Assembly: GCF_006716785.1 (NCBI RefSeq)
Contig: NZ_VFPQ01000001.1
Location: 496,001-560,000 of the forward strand
Length of the DNA stretch: 64,000 bases
Reading direction: 5' to 3'
Source: Thermopolyspora flexuosa
GTDB taxonomy: Bacteria > Actinomycetota > Actinomycetes > Streptosporangiales > Streptosporangiaceae
The notes beneath the pieces were generated by a model. That model was not told the DNA's origin. It saw only the letters and a program-made list of their open reading frames with translations, and made no database searches. Within the stretch, counting starts at the first letter, position 1, and every line of letters begins with the position of its first letter. The position numbers and the translations under genes are program-made. Below, piece after piece: positions 51,941 through 59,284 of the stretch.

Positions 51941-52677
51941 CGCCGCCTCCGCTTCGGCCCCGTGGTCGTGCCGCCGGCCCGCCTCGGCGTGCTCCGGCCG
52001 GTGGTCTCCCGGGCGTCCAGGCGGTAGCCCGCGCCGCGCACGGTGACCAGGGACGCGCGGCCGAACGGCGCGTCGATCTTGCGGCGCAGCGCGCTGATGT
52101 ACACCTCGACGATGCTGGGGTCGCCGTCGTAGGCGAAGTCCCAGGCCTCCTCGAGCAGCTCGGCCTTGGACACCACCTCGCCGGCGCGCCGGGCGAGCGC
52201 GTACAGCACGGCGAACTCCTTCGGGGTCAGCGCGATCTCGGCCTCGCCGCGGCGGCAGCGCAGCCCGGCCGGGTCGACCACCAGGTCGCCGACGGTGATC
52301 GCCGCCGGGCGCTCCCGGCCGCCGCGCCGTACCAGGGCCCGGAGCCGGGCGAGCAGCACCGCGTACGAGAACGGTTTGCACAGGTAGTCGTCGGCGCCGT
52401 TGTCCAGCGCCTCCACCTCGTCGTACTCGCCGTCCTTGGCGGTGAGCATCAGGATCGGCGTCCAGTCGCCGCCGTCGCGCAGCCGCCGGCACACCTCGTA
52501 GCCGTTCATCAGCGGCAGCAGCACGTCGAGCACGATCGCGTCGTACCGGTTCTCGCCCGCGAGCCACAGCCCGTCCCGGCCGTTGTGCGCGACGTCGACC
52601 GCGAACCCCTCCTCGGCCAGCCCGTTGCGCAGCAGCTCGGCCAGCCGCACCTCGTCCTCCACCAGCAGCAGGCGCAT
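51937..52677 (-). CDS. OmpR/PhoB-family response regulator
   Basis: The 246-residue protein has a receiver domain with the phospho-acceptor in VLDVLLPLMNGYEV near residue 51 and ADDYLCKPF near 100, then a winged-helix DNA-binding domain (LTPKEFAVLYALARRAGEVVSKAELLEEAW and VYISALRRKID, ending TVRGAGYRL). The C-terminal 20 residues are Arg/Thr-rich. ATG 52677 is chosen; GTG 52686 adds three residues. It is divergent from the small secreted protein gene, and the region between holds a fitting operator. Confidence 0.93.
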   Translation of the reverse strand: MRLLLVEDEVRLAELLRNGLAEEGFAVDVAHNGRDGLWLAGENRYDAIVLDVLLPLMNGYEVCRRLRDGGDWTPILMLTAKDGEYDEVEALDNGADDYLCKPFSYAVLLARLRALVRRGGRERPAAITVGDLVVDPAGLRCRRGEAEIALTPKEFAVLYALARRAGEVVSKAELLEEAWDFAYDGDPSIVEVYISALRRKIDAPFGRASLVTVRGAGYRLDARETTGRSTPRRAGGTTTGPKRRRR

Positions 52678-52709
52678 GGCACCCACCCTGCCGTACCGCG
52701 GCTAAAGCC

Positions 52710-52750
52710 AACCTGAAGATCATTTCGGGCGCGTTCAGGTTCGCTTCAGC
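52710..52750. promoter_or_regulatory. Operator of TTCAG repeats between the two-component genes and the secreted protein
   Basis: TTCAG occurs at 52734 and 52745, an 11-base period typical of OmpR-family tandem binding. An inverted copy AACCTGAA (52710-52717) faces TTCAGGTT (52734-52741). The block sits 58-98 bases ahead of the secreted protein ATG and 33-73 bases ahead of the regulator ATG, suggesting that the regulator controls both directions. Confidence 0.6.
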
Positions 52751-52807
52751 CGCCGGGCGCGAGGCTGCACGGGCACGACCGGCAAGGTCTCAAGGAGGAG
52801 GAACGAC

Positions 52808-53293
52808 ATGAAGCGACGTCGTGTGGTCATCGCGGGCCTGGCGCTGGCGGTCCTGACCGTTCTCGGCGGCGCCGCCGCCCACGCCGCCGGGCGGACCCCG
52901 GCGGAGGCGACGGAGACGGCCGCGGCGCAGGTCGAGGTGCGGCCCGGCGCGGGCGCGGAACCCGTGGCCGTGGCGCACGAGGACGGCGGGACCGACGTGG
53001 CCGGCGGCGGGACGGCCCGGACGACCGGCTCCGGCAGGGAGTGCCCGGCTCCCGGCGCCGGCGGGCGCTCCGTCGAGAGCCTGGAGGTGAGGGACGGCAA
53101 GATCTACCACAACGGCAAGGAGGTCGGCCGCGTCCACGGCGACGGGACGGCCCCGCTGACCGTGTCGGTGGAGGACGGCGAGATCCGCGTCGGCAAGGAC
53201 ACCGAGCCTCCGGCCGGTGCCACCGTCACCCGCGGCACCGGCCGCGGCAACGGCGTGGGCGGCCCGGCCGTCGCCTGCGCCAAGACCCGCTGA
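52808..53293 (+). CDS. Small secreted protein, probable target of the two-component system
   Basis: The 161-residue protein has a signal peptide (MKRRRVVIAGLALAVLTVLGGAAAHAA, cleavage near 26). The mature chain is Gly/Ala/Thr-rich with a short beta-like core (SLEVRDGKIYHNGKEVGRVHGDG, about 90-112) and only two mature cysteines (about 79 and 157), perhaps a disulfide. I do not recognise a family. AAGGAGGAGG precedes ATG 52808. Divergence from the regulator across a TTCAG operator suggests a signal-linked or envelope-stress product. Confidence 0.75.
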   Translation: MKRRRVVIAGLALAVLTVLGGAAAHAAGRTPAEATETAAAQVEVRPGAGAEPVAVAHEDGGTDVAGGGTARTTGSGRECPAPGAGGRSVESLEVRDGKIYHNGKEVGRVHGDGTAPLTVSVEDGEIRVGKDTEPPAGATVTRGTGRGNGVGGPAVACAKTR

Positions 53294-53310
53294 CGCGAGC
53301 CTCTCGATGT

Positions 53311-53336
53311 ACGGCCCGTCGGTCGCGGCGGGCCGT
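53311..53336 (+). terminator. Hairpin after the secreted protein gene
   Basis: ACGGCCCG (53311-53318) pairs perfectly with CGGGCCGT (53329-53336). The 241-base gap to 53534 has no gene. Confidence 0.5.
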
Positions 53337-53534
53337 GTCCGGGCGGTACACCGTCGGCACGGGGTGGCACACGCGGGCCGGCGACGTGCCCATGACCCGC
53401 GCGGCCGCGTCCGGATGCGGCGGGAGTCGCCGGACGCGGCACCTGGGCGGCGGCGCGTCCCGGTCGGGCGCCCGGTGCGGCGGGGGCGGCGCACCGGGCC
53501 GGCTCCCCGGCCTACGGCCGAAGACGGGGACGGC

Positions 53535-54569
53535 TCACTCGCTCTTCTTCACCGGGAGGTACTCGCCCAGCCACTCGACGATGGCCTCGGTGGCCCGGCT
53601 GACGTACGGGTCCTGGTCGTACAGCTCGATGTGGTTGTGGGTCTCCACCCAGACCAGCCGCTTCGGGCCGGTGGCGGCGTCGTAGGCGGCCTGGGCGTAC
53701 TCGGGCAGCAGCGCGGTGTCGGTCGTGCCGTGCACGATCAGCAGCGGGGTCGGCGCGAGCAGCCGCGCGTCGCCGAGCGCGTTGTACACCAGGTACGGGA
53801 TGAACGAGGCGACCGTCATCTCCCGCGACCAGGTGGGCGCGTCGGTCTTGGAGGTGCGGTCGTAGTAGCTGTACGCCTCCGGGTTCGGCATCGCGGCAAG
53901 GGGCACCTCGGGGGTGAGCTCCTTGGCGATCGTCGGCATGTAGGCCACCTCGCCCGCGCGCTCCGCCCGCTCGACGGTCTCGATCACGGTGCGCTGGAAG
54001 GCGGCGAACCCCTCCTCGCCCATGATCTTCGTGAACGTGCCGCCGACGTTGTAACCGCCGGCGACGCTCACCACGGCCGAGATCCGGCGGTCGCGCGCCG
54101 CGGCGGACACCATGTAGCCGCCGCCCATGCACACGCCCACGCCGCCGATGCGGCCGGGGTCGACGTCGTCGCGGGTGCGCAGGTAGCCGACCGCGGCGCT
54201 GATGTCCTCGATGATCCAGTTGGGGTCGTGGTGGGCCCGCGGGGCGCCCTCGCTCTCGCCGAAGGTGCGCGGGTCGAAGGTGAGCACCGTGTAGCCCGCG
54301 TCCGCGAGCCGCTCGGCGTAGTGCGGGACGGTCTGCTCCTTGACGCTGCTGATCGGGCCGGTCATGACGATGCCCGGGGTGACCCCGCCGGACCGCGGGC
54401 GGTAGAGGTGCCCGGCGAGCCGTACGCCCTGGGAGGTGAAGGTGACCGGCTCGCGCCGGGAGGGGTCGGCGTGCAGCAGCAGGGCCGGGTCCTCGGGCGT
54501 GAAGTACCGCGGGTCGGAGCCGGCGGCGAGGATGTCGGCGGTGGAGCGGATGGTGACGGTGCCGGTCAT
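53535..54569 (-). CDS. Alpha/beta hydrolase of the dienelactone hydrolase/X-Pro peptidase-like type
   Basis: The 344-residue cytoplasmic protein has the hydrolase core: GIVMTGPISSVKEQ near 66, LTFDPRTFGESEG, the elbow GVGVCMGGG (nucleophile Cys in place of Ser), an acid in VHGTTDTALLPEY, and a late His (ETHNHIELY). The Cys nucleophile is the dienelactone-hydrolase feature. The substrate is unknown. ATG 54569 overlaps the SnoaL-like stop by four bases, and the pair faces the AraC regulator gene, which probably controls it. Confidence 0.85.
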   Translation of the reverse strand: MTGTVTIRSTADILAAGSDPRYFTPEDPALLLHADPSRREPVTFTSQGVRLAGHLYRPRSGGVTPGIVMTGPISSVKEQTVPHYAERLADAGYTVLTFDPRTFGESEGAPRAHHDPNWIIEDISAAVGYLRTRDDVDPGRIGGVGVCMGGGYMVSAAARDRRISAVVSVAGGYNVGGTFTKIMGEEGFAAFQRTVIETVERAERAGEVAYMPTIAKELTPEVPLAAMPNPEAYSYYDRTSKTDAPTWSREMTVASFIPYLVYNALGDARLLAPTPLLIVHGTTDTALLPEYAQAAYDAATGPKRLVWVETHNHIELYDQDPYVSRATEAIVEWLGEYLPVKKSE

Positions 54570-55024
54570 GAGCTCGCCTCCGTTCCCGGGTCGGTCATGA
54601 TCGCGGTGTTGCCGTCCGTCCAGGCGGCCCGGAGGGTGATCGACTCGATGCGCCAGGCGCCGCCGGAGCGGGCCAGCCGGATGCGGTAGGTGCCGCCGAC
54701 CGTCCACAGCGGACCGCCGGTGGGGACGGTACGGCGGTGCACGGCGACCACGTTCGCGGTGGCCGTGGCGGTGTCGCCGGAGATCTCCGGCAGGATGTTG
54801 GTGATGACGTGCTGGGTGGCCTCGAGCCTGCCGAGGAGGTCCCGCCAGCGCCCGATCAGGACCTCGCGGGCGAGCTTCTCCGGCTCGCCGCCCCACAGGG
54901 ACGTGTAGTCGACCTCGACGACGTCGGTGAGCAGGCCGTGCAGCCCGTCCCAGTCGCGGTCGTCGACGAGACGGCCCAGGCGGCCGATCGCCGTCTCCAC
55001 CTGGTAGCGGTCCTCGATGGTCAT
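54566..55024 (-). CDS. SnoaL-like (nuclear transport factor 2 fold) protein
   Basis: The 152-residue protein matches the SnoaL_4 type: YQVETAIGRLGRLVDDRDWDGLHGLLTDVVEVDYTSLWGGEP, then TQHVITNILPEISGDTATATANVVAVHRR and a C-terminal WRIESITLRAAWTDGN. Family members include isomerases, dehydratases and binding proteins; the active residues cannot be assigned. ATG 55024 has AAGGAGG upstream. It is coupled to the alpha/beta hydrolase gene and lies 79 bases after the AraC gene. Confidence 0.82.
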   Translation of the reverse strand: MTIEDRYQVETAIGRLGRLVDDRDWDGLHGLLTDVVEVDYTSLWGGEPEKLAREVLIGRWRDLLGRLEATQHVITNILPEISGDTATATANVVAVHRRTVPTGGPLWTVGGTYRIRLARSGGAWRIESITLRAAWTDGNTAIMTDPGTEASS

Positions 55025-55103
55025 GATCCTCCTTCGCTCGTTCCAGGAGGCTAGGTCGGCCACCGGCCCGCGTAATGTACGATCTTGCGGACCTGTGGAT
55101 GAG

Positions 55104-55946
55104 TCAGCGCTGTGGATAACTCCCGGGCGCGACGCCCACGTGGCGCTTGAAGTGCCGGGTGAGGTGGCTGAGGTCGAAGAAGCCGGTCTCCTGCGCGACC
55201 CGGCTCACCGGCATGCCGCGCAGCAGCAGCCGCTTCGCGTGGGAGATCCGCACCTGCAGCTGGTAGGCGTGCGGCGGCATGCCCACGTGCCGCCGGAACA
55301 GCCGGGCGAAGTGGAACGGGCTCAGCCCGGCGACCCGCGCCAGCTCGTCGAGGGTCACGTCCGCGGCGTAGTTGTCGCGCAGGTAGGCGCGGGCCGCCTC
55401 CACCGCCGGCACCGGGCCGCGGCCTTCAGGCGGCGCCGCCGTACGGATCCGGCCGTGCCGTTCCAGCAGCAGGGTGAGCAGCGACAGCAGGCGCACGTCC
55501 CGGGCGAGCGCGGTGTCCTCGTGCAGCAGCCGGTGCACCCGGGCGAACCGCACCGCGAGGTCGTCGTCGGCGATGACCGGGTCGCCGAAGTACGGCAGGC
55601 CCGCCCGTGGGCCGCCAAGCTCGGCCGCCACCTGGCGCATTCGCGCGGAGCTCGCGTAGAGCACCGCGTACGTCGACTCGTTCTCCCGGTCGGCCGGATC
55701 CCTCGCCTGATGCACCTCGTCCGGCATGATCACCGTCAGGCTGCCCGGCGGCACGAGGTGCCAGGCGCCCCGGTAGTGGTACTGGCCCGGGGTGCCGACG
55801 TTGAGGCACAGGTGGTACTCGTCGTGCGCGTGCCGCGGCAGCGTGACGCCGGGACCGGGCGGGTAGCGGTACTGCTCCAGCAGGATGTCGTGGAAAAGCC
55901 GTCCCGTCACCCGGGTACGGCTAGGCGTTCCGGTTGATGCCCCCAT
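55104..55946 (-). CDS. AraC family transcriptional regulator
   Basis: The 280-residue protein has an N-terminal cupin effector domain (PRHAHDEYHLCLNV, YRGAWHLVPPGSLTVIMPDEVHQ, about 38-85) and two C-terminal helix-turn-helix motifs (VTLDELARVAGLSPFHFARLFRRHVGMPPHAY and ISHAKRLLLRGMPVSRVAQETGFFDLSHLTRHFKRHVGVAPG). It is upstream and on the same strand as the SnoaL/hydrolase pair, a likely target. ATG 55946 lies inside a direct-repeat block; GTG 55910 is an alternative that would leave the repeats as an operator. Confidence 0.9.
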   Translation of the reverse strand: MGASTGTPSRTRVTGRLFHDILLEQYRYPPGPGVTLPRHAHDEYHLCLNVGTPGQYHYRGAWHLVPPGSLTVIMPDEVHQARDPADRENESTYAVLYASSARMRQVAAELGGPRAGLPYFGDPVIADDDLAVRFARVHRLLHEDTALARDVRLLSLLTLLLERHGRIRTAAPPEGRGPVPAVEAARAYLRDNYAADVTLDELARVAGLSPFHFARLFRRHVGMPPHAYQLQVRISHAKRLLLRGMPVSRVAQETGFFDLSHLTRHFKRHVGVAPGSYPQR

Positions 55947-55987
55947 ACCGGTTCAAGCCCCCATACCGGTGAAATGCCCCCTTAACC
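55924..55987. repeat. Direct repeats at the AraC gene start
   Basis: GCCCCCATACCGGT occurs at 55939-55952 and 55957-55970, 18 bases apart, with partial copies on both sides (CCGGTT near 55931 and GCCCCC at 55976). The block may be the regulator's own binding site array. The 349-base gap 55947-56295 has no other support for a gene; a hairpin (56066-56072 with 56083-56089) lies within it. Confidence 0.55.
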
Positions 55988-56295
55988 CCGGCTTTTCCAC
56001 GGGTTGACCCGGGACATTCACGCGGCCGGAATAGACGGGCCCGAAAGGTGCGGTAAGCGGCGCGCCGAAAGCACGCGCGACGGCTTTCGCGCATCGGTGC
56101 GTCGCGGGCGGGGGGAGCAGCCTGCGGCGGGGGAGCGAGTGGCGGGCTCCGGCAGGCCACGCGCGAACGCGGCCTTCCGTCGCGTGCCCGAGGAGGGGAA
56201 CGGCCGTCGCCCGGGCGGATCCGATGCGCATGCGAGGGGCCGGTGAGAACGCTGTGCAACCGGTTTTGTGAGTGGCCTTTGCTACTGTGCCGCGC

Positions 56296-56685
56296 GTGAA
56301 ACGCGACGTGCTGAAGGAGCGCATCGTTCACCTGCGGCAACGGGTACGCCGGGCGGCGTCGGCCGGGGAGCGCGCCCGGACTCGCCGGGTGTCCGCCGGG
56401 CCGCCTGCCGCCGGGCCGGCCTGCGACGACGCGCTCAAGCCGGGTCATGGGCCCGCGGTGTGTCCCGTTCCGCCGGCGCACGCGCGGCCGGGCCGGAGGA
56501 ACCCGGACGCGACCCCGGCCATACGCCGGCCGGCCGTCGGTCGTGTGGCCCGGACCGCTCCGGCCGCCGTCGACGGGTACGGCCCGGCCGCCGCGCCCGC
56601 CGTACCCAAACCGGCCGGCCGCGTCCCGTGGCCCGCCGTGTGGCCGTCGCGTCGCCCGGCCCGCCACAGGAGGAGGGCCACGTGA
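56296..56685 (+). CDS. Possible small basic leader protein of the nuclease-helicase operon
   Basis: A frame of 129 residues runs from GTG 56296 to a TGA that overlaps the nuclease GTG in a GTGA junction. TACTGT (56283-56288) ends seven bases ahead of the GTG, so it could be a leaderless first gene. Third positions are mostly G or C. The N-terminus (MKRDVLKERIVHLRQRVRRA) is a credible basic helix, but the rest is Pro/Ala/Arg-rich and looks disordered, which can also arise by chance in such DNA. The nuclease ribosome-binding site lies in its last codons. I recognise no family. Confidence 0.4.
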   Translation: MKRDVLKERIVHLRQRVRRAASAGERARTRRVSAGPPAAGPACDDALKPGHGPAVCPVPPAHARPGRRNPDATPAIRRPAVGRVARTAPAAVDGYGPAAAPAVPKPAGRVPWPAVWPSRRPARHRRRAT

Positions 56686-57827
56686 ACCGGCTGGACGTGC
56701 TGCGCGGCCCGCACCCGGCCGTCGACCACAACGCCCGTACCATCGCCGCGCTCGCCGCCAACCCCGGCTGCGACCGCCGCGCGGTGTTCGACGCCGCCGG
56801 GGTGGACAAGCGGGCGATCGCCCGCCACCTCGGCCATCCCGCGCCGTTCGGCCAGTCGGTGTTCGCGATCACCCGGGCGCGGGCGTTCGAGAAGCTGGTG
56901 AAGGCCGACGGGTGCGCCGAGCTGCTGCGGCTGCTGCGCGAGCTGTTCGGCCTCGACGTCGGCGAGGTGACCTACGTCGACGTCGCCGAGACCGGCGAGC
57001 CCGGGCACGCGGCCCGGCACGCCAGGACCCGGGAGCTGCTGCGGGGCGCCGCCCGCGCGGCCGCGGACGGGCGGGCCGCGGGCGTGCTCGTCGACCACCC
57101 GCTGCTCCGGCTCGACGTCGGCGGCACCGAGGTCCACCTCGAGCCGGACGTGATCGCGCTGCAGGCGGGCGGCCGGTTCCACGTCATCGCGATCAAGTCG
57201 TTCGCGATCATCGACGGGCGGGCCGAGCCCGCGCAGGTCGCCGCGGCCGCCCGGCAGGCCGCGGTGTACGTGCACGCGCTGCGCACCCTGCTCGCCGCCG
57301 AGGGCGCCGACCCCGCCCTGGTCGCGCACAACGTCGTGCTGGTCTGCCCGAAGGACTTCGCCAACACCCCGACCGCCACGTTCGTCGACGTCCGGCAGCA
57401 GCTCGCCGTACTCGCCCGGCAGCTCGCCCGGCTCACCCGCATCGACCGCATCCTCGACCGGCTGCCCCCGGACCTCACCTTCGACCTGCGGCCCGGCCCC
57501 GACGGCACCCCGACCCGCCCCGCCGACGACCTCGCCCGCGCGGTACGGCAGGTGCCCGCCCGGTTCGCCCCCGAATGCCTGTCCACCTGTGACATGGCGT
57601 ACTTCTGCCGGGCCGAGGCGCGGGAACAGGCCGCCACCGACCTGCTCGGCCGGGCGGTGCGCGACGCGCTCGGCGGGCTGGCGACCATCCCCGAGGTGCT
57701 CGGCCTCGCCGAGGGCGCCCGCGAACCGGCCGAGGACGAGGCGGAGATCGCCGACCGGCTCCGGCTCGTGCACCGGTTCTACGCCGAGGCCCTCGACGCC
57801 GCGGCGAAGGAGGTGGCGGTGGCATGA
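56682..57827 (+). CDS. RecB/Cas4-like Fe-S cluster nuclease
   Basis: The 381-residue protein has a RecB-type PD-(D/E)xK core: EPD at 154-156, FHVIAIK ending at Lys172, and QAAVY (the QxxxY motif) about 30 residues later. Cys299-x3-Cys303-x5-Cys309 with an upstream Cys at 78 matches the four-Cys Fe-S arrangement of Cas4, AddB and Dna2. The acidic residue expected two before Lys172 is Ala, so catalysis may be altered. GTG 56682 has AGGAGGAGG upstream. It overlaps the next gene by four bases. It is probably the single-strand DNA nuclease of a complex with the helicase encoded two genes on. Confidence 0.72.
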   Translation: MNRLDVLRGPHPAVDHNARTIAALAANPGCDRRAVFDAAGVDKRAIARHLGHPAPFGQSVFAITRARAFEKLVKADGCAELLRLLRELFGLDVGEVTYVDVAETGEPGHAARHARTRELLRGAARAAADGRAAGVLVDHPLLRLDVGGTEVHLEPDVIALQAGGRFHVIAIKSFAIIDGRAEPAQVAAAARQAAVYVHALRTLLAAEGADPALVAHNVVLVCPKDFANTPTATFVDVRQQLAVLARQLARLTRIDRILDRLPPDLTFDLRPGPDGTPTRPADDLARAVRQVPARFAPECLSTCDMAYFCRAEAREQAATDLLGRAVRDALGGLATIPEVLGLAEGAREPAEDEAEIADRLRLVHRFYAEALDAAAKEVAVA

Positions 57828-59284
57828 GCGTGCTCGCCGCCTACGCCCGGGCGCGCGCGGTCCGCGAGGGCAGGGCACAGCCGATCGCCACCGTGCGGCA
57901 CCTGCACCTGTCGCCGCGGCCCATGGTGTTCATCCCGCTGCGCCTCGCCGGTGAGGCCGCGGCCCCGCTCGGCGCGATGCTCGGCACCGACCCGGCCGAG
58001 CCCCACCTGCTCGTCGTGCCGCAGCCCCGCGACCGCGACCAGCGGTTCGCCTTCGTCGCCGAGCTCGCCGCGATCGTGCTGCCGTACATCGAGGGGTACG
58101 CCAAGGACGTCGAGACGGTCGAGGCGAAGACCCCGTACGAGCGCAGCCTCGACGCCCCGCAGATCCTCGTGCCCAACCCGCGCGGGATCGCGTTCACCCG
58201 GCTGCTCGGCCGGTCCTGCCGGTTCCGCCGCGCCGACGGCCCCTACCCGGTGCACCCGTCGGTGCCGGTGCTCGGCCAGTGGCTCACCTTCCTCGCCGAC
58301 CGGGCCGAGTTCCCCGGCTCGTCGCTGCTCGTCGCGATGACCGAGGCGCTCGCCGCGCACTGGGCCACCGGGCAGAGCCGGGTCGAGGACGGCAACCTCG
58401 CCGCGCTCGTCGGGTGGATCGCCCCGCCGGACGGCATGACCGGCCCGGAGGCGGCGGCCGCCGCCGAGGACATGGTGTGGTCCCCGCCCGCCGGCCCGGA
58501 CACCGCGCCCGAGTTCGACGCCGAGGTGCTCGCGCCCGCGATCCGCGTCTACGAGGCGACCGGCTCGGCCGCGGCGGTGCGCGACGCCGTACGCTCCCAG
58601 CTCGAACCGACCTGGCGGGTGATGTGGCGGGCCGTCGAGCTGCTGCGCGGCCTGCCCGAGGCGCGCGGCGTGCCCGGCCGGTGGGAGCGGGACCGCGCCG
58701 AGTTCACCCGGGAGGCGATCCGCATCGCCGAGGGCGGGCCGCCCCGGGGCCGGCACGACAGCGCGGTCGGCGCCGCGGTACGGCTGTCCGCGATGGAGCG
58801 GGCCCAGCAGGCGTTCGAGGCGCAGCGGGCCCTCGACGACCCGATGGTGATGGTCGAGCACCGCCTGGAGGGCCGGGCGTTCGCGGGCGAGGTCGTCGCC
58901 GTCGAGCTCGAGCGCAGGATCGTGCCGCCGGGCCGTACCCGGGCGGTGAACCGGCCCCTGGTCACCGTGGCCACCGCCGACCCGGTCCGGCTCGCCCCCG
59001 GCGACGTGCTCATCTCCCCGGCCCGCCCGCGGCAGCACTGCGAGGTGATCGAGGTACGGCGCGGCACGGTCGTGCTCCAGGTCAACGACGGCATGGGGCG
59101 CGGCGCCCGCCCGGCCCCCGGGAGCGTGCCCGAGGTCGGCGAGATCGTGTGCTACGCCGACCTCGACCCCGGCGACGGCCCCGGGTTCCCGTTCCCCAGC
59201 CGGGAGGAGACCCCGTGGACGCACGGCGGCCCGCCCGCCGAGTACGTCCCCACCGATGAGGACGCGATGGAGGACTGGTCGTGA
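57824..59284 (+). CDS. Unrecognised middle component of the nuclease-helicase operon
   Basis: I do not recognise this 486-residue protein. The N-terminal 350 residues are mixed alpha/beta and Ala-rich (MVFIPLRLAGEAAAPLGAML, LVVPQPRDRDQRF, HPSVPVLGQWLTFLADRAEFPGSSLLVAM). The C-terminal third is beta-rich (FAGEVVAVELERRI, LVTVATADPVRLAPGDVLIS, CEVIEVRRGTVVLQVNDG, GEIVCYADL) and reads like an OB or beta-barrel fold, as found in domain 1B of UPF1/Dna2 helicases. The last 35 residues are acidic and Pro-rich. ATG 57824 and the stop both overlap neighbours by four bases, so the three proteins are translated together and probably bind each other. Confidence 0.6.
   Translation: MSVLAAYARARAVREGRAQPIATVRHLHLSPRPMVFIPLRLAGEAAAPLGAMLGTDPAEPHLLVVPQPRDRDQRFAFVAELAAIVLPYIEGYAKDVETVEAKTPYERSLDAPQILVPNPRGIAFTRLLGRSCRFRRADGPYPVHPSVPVLGQWLTFLADRAEFPGSSLLVAMTEALAAHWATGQSRVEDGNLAALVGWIAPPDGMTGPEAAAAAEDMVWSPPAGPDTAPEFDAEVLAPAIRVYEATGSAAAVRDAVRSQLEPTWRVMWRAVELLRGLPEARGVPGRWERDRAEFTREAIRIAEGGPPRGRHDSAVGAAVRLSAMERAQQAFEAQRALDDPMVMVEHRLEGRAFAGEVVAVELERRIVPPGRTRAVNRPLVTVATADPVRLAPGDVLISPARPRQHCEVIEVRRGTVVLQVNDGMGRGARPAPGSVPEVGEIVCYADLDPGDGPGFPFPSREETPWTHGGPPAEYVPTDEDAMEDWS

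Noticed and set aside
55094-55119. Two DnaA-box-like sequences (TGTGGATGA and TGTGGATAA) near the AraC gene end
   Set aside because: Only two sites overlapping a coding end, with no origin genes nearby; likely chance.
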